6,127 bases of DNA from Bacteroidota bacterium (lineage in GTDB: Bacteria; Bacteroidota; Bacteroidia; Bacteroidales; UBA4417): positions 1 through 6,127 of the forward strand of contig JAIFMH010000193.1 in assembly GCA_020048595.1 (NCBI GenBank), in the 5' to 3' direction. Below, one piece after another: positions 5,416 through 6,127 of this stretch. The position numbers and the translations under genes were made by a program. Below the pieces are notes generated by a model. That model did no database searches. It had not been told where the DNA came from and saw only the letters and a list, made by a program, of their open reading frames with translations. Positions within the stretch are counted from its first letter, which is position 1, and every line of letters starts with the position of its first letter.

Positions 5416-6127
5416 ATGATGGAGAACAACAATTTGATCGACACTATAGATAAAACCAGGCTGCCAAAACATATAGCCATTATTATGGATGGCAATGGCA
5501 GATGGGCACAGCAGCGTGGCGAACAACGTGTTTTTGGGCACAACAATGGTGTACAATCCGTTCGCGAAACAGCAGAAGCTGCTGCAGAACTTGGGGTCAA
5601 ATACCTTACTTTGTATGCATTTTCAACTGAGAACTGGAACCGTCCAAAAGAAGAAGTTGATGCGTTAATGCATCTTTTGGTTATTACCATAAATAATGAG
5701 ATTAAAACACTCAATGATAACAATATTAGGCTCAGGGTTATAGGGAATGTGCAATGCATGGATCCAAAAGTGAAAAAGGAACTTGCCGAAGCCATGGAGA
5801 AAACAGCTGGAAATACCCGTATGGATTTATTTCTTGCATTGAGTTATAGCGGCCGTTGGGAAATTGTGGATGCTATGCGAAAGATCGCAAAACAAGTTGC
5901 TGAAGGAACAATTACACCCGGTCAGATAAATGAAAAATTAGTTTCAGCCAGTATGAATGCACCCGATCTGCCGGATCCCGAACTTTTAATACGTACCAGT
6001 GGCGAATACCGTATTAGTAATTTTCTGATGTGGCAAACTGCTTATACTGAGTTGTTCTTCTCATCCAAACTATGGCCTGATTTCCGTAAAGAGGATCTAT
6101 ACGAAGCTATTATTGATTTCCAGCATC
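5416..6127 (+). CDS. uppS: Isoprenyl transferase (undecaprenyl diphosphate synthase), 3' end beyond the window
   Basis: UppS is a cis-prenyltransferase that adds isopentenyl units to farnesyl diphosphate to make undecaprenyl diphosphate, the carrier lipid for peptidoglycan and surface glycans. It is cytoplasmic and membrane-associated. The reading frame is open for 237 codons to the right edge; with a usual family length near 245-255, only about 10-20 residues are missing. Motifs seen are HIAIIMDGNGRWAQQRG (19-35, with the catalytic Asp25), GHNNGVQSVRE (41-51), LTLYAFSTENWNRP (65-78), ALSYSGRWEIVDA (141-153) and PDPELLIRTSGEYRISNFLMWQ (186-207), the last carrying the Arg-x-Ser and Glu residues for diphosphate and magnesium binding. 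Two adjacent in-frame ATGs (5416, 5419) can serve as start. No upstream alternative ATG exists after the in-frame TAA at 5362. The gene is 95 bases after porG, in the order usual for Bacteroidota. Confidence 0.96.
   Translation, partial: MMENNNLIDTIDKTRLPKHIAIIMDGNGRWAQQRGEQRVFGHNNGVQSVRETAEAAAELGVKYLTLYAFSTENWNRPKEEVDALMHLLVITINNEIKTLNDNNIRLRVIGNVQCMDPKVKKELAEAMEKTAGNTRMDLFLALSYSGRWEIVDAMRKIAKQVAEGTITPGQINEKLVSASMNAPDLPDPELLIRTSGEYRISNFLMWQTAYTELFFSSKLWPDFRKEDLYEAIIDFQH

Noticed and set aside
5355..5795. 146-codon minus-strand frame opposite uppS
   Set aside because: It is antisense to the conserved UppS motifs; its Ser/Leu-rich composition is typical of an antisense frame.

Overview
The window reads as a stretch of a Bacteroidota chromosome, Bacteroidales-like. 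Four things support this: protein sequences of Bacteroidota type (a PdxJ opening NINKIATIRNARGG, a PorG/DUF6089 barrel, a UppS with the ALSYSGRWEI variant); TAnnTTTG-type promoter boxes close to several starts; no Shine-Dalgarno-like AGGAGG before any start; and moderate AT richness. No phage, transposon, CRISPR or RNA gene was seen.

Layout. On the minus strand, 1-256 is the 5' part of a secreted MORN/YwqK-like protein that runs off the left edge. It sits 28 bases downstream of pdxJ (285-998, minus), which makes pyridoxine 5'-phosphate. An 83-base divergent gap (999-1081) carries a candidate promoter for each direction. On the plus strand follow a CBS-domain protein (1082-1744), a short Omp85-superfamily barrel with one POTRA domain (1754-3205, 9 bases later) and NAD kinase (3266-4144, GTG start). 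These three probably form one operon. A 357-base non-coding stretch (4145-4501) holds overlapping inverted repeats and, at its end, a good promoter for a PorG-like outer-membrane protein (4502-5320). uppS (5416 to the right edge) follows and is cut off near its 3' end.

How the genes fit together. pdxJ and nadK are cofactor enzymes (pyridoxal phosphate, NADP). The CBS protein between them has the architecture of a nucleotide-sensing regulator. The Omp85-like barrel, the PorG-like type IX secretion component and UppS (the lipid carrier for peptidoglycan and surface polysaccharide) are envelope functions. From memory of Bacteroidota genomes, porG-uppS normally leads into bamA and ompH/skp genes, so the right side looks like the start of that envelope cluster.

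This is mostly a conserved housekeeping neighbourhood, and I found no convincing new defence or mobile system. The items most worth a second look are the single-POTRA Omp85 protein placed before nadK, the attenuator-like chain of inverted repeats after nadK, the corrected porG start, and the promoter boxes that sit almost on the start codons.
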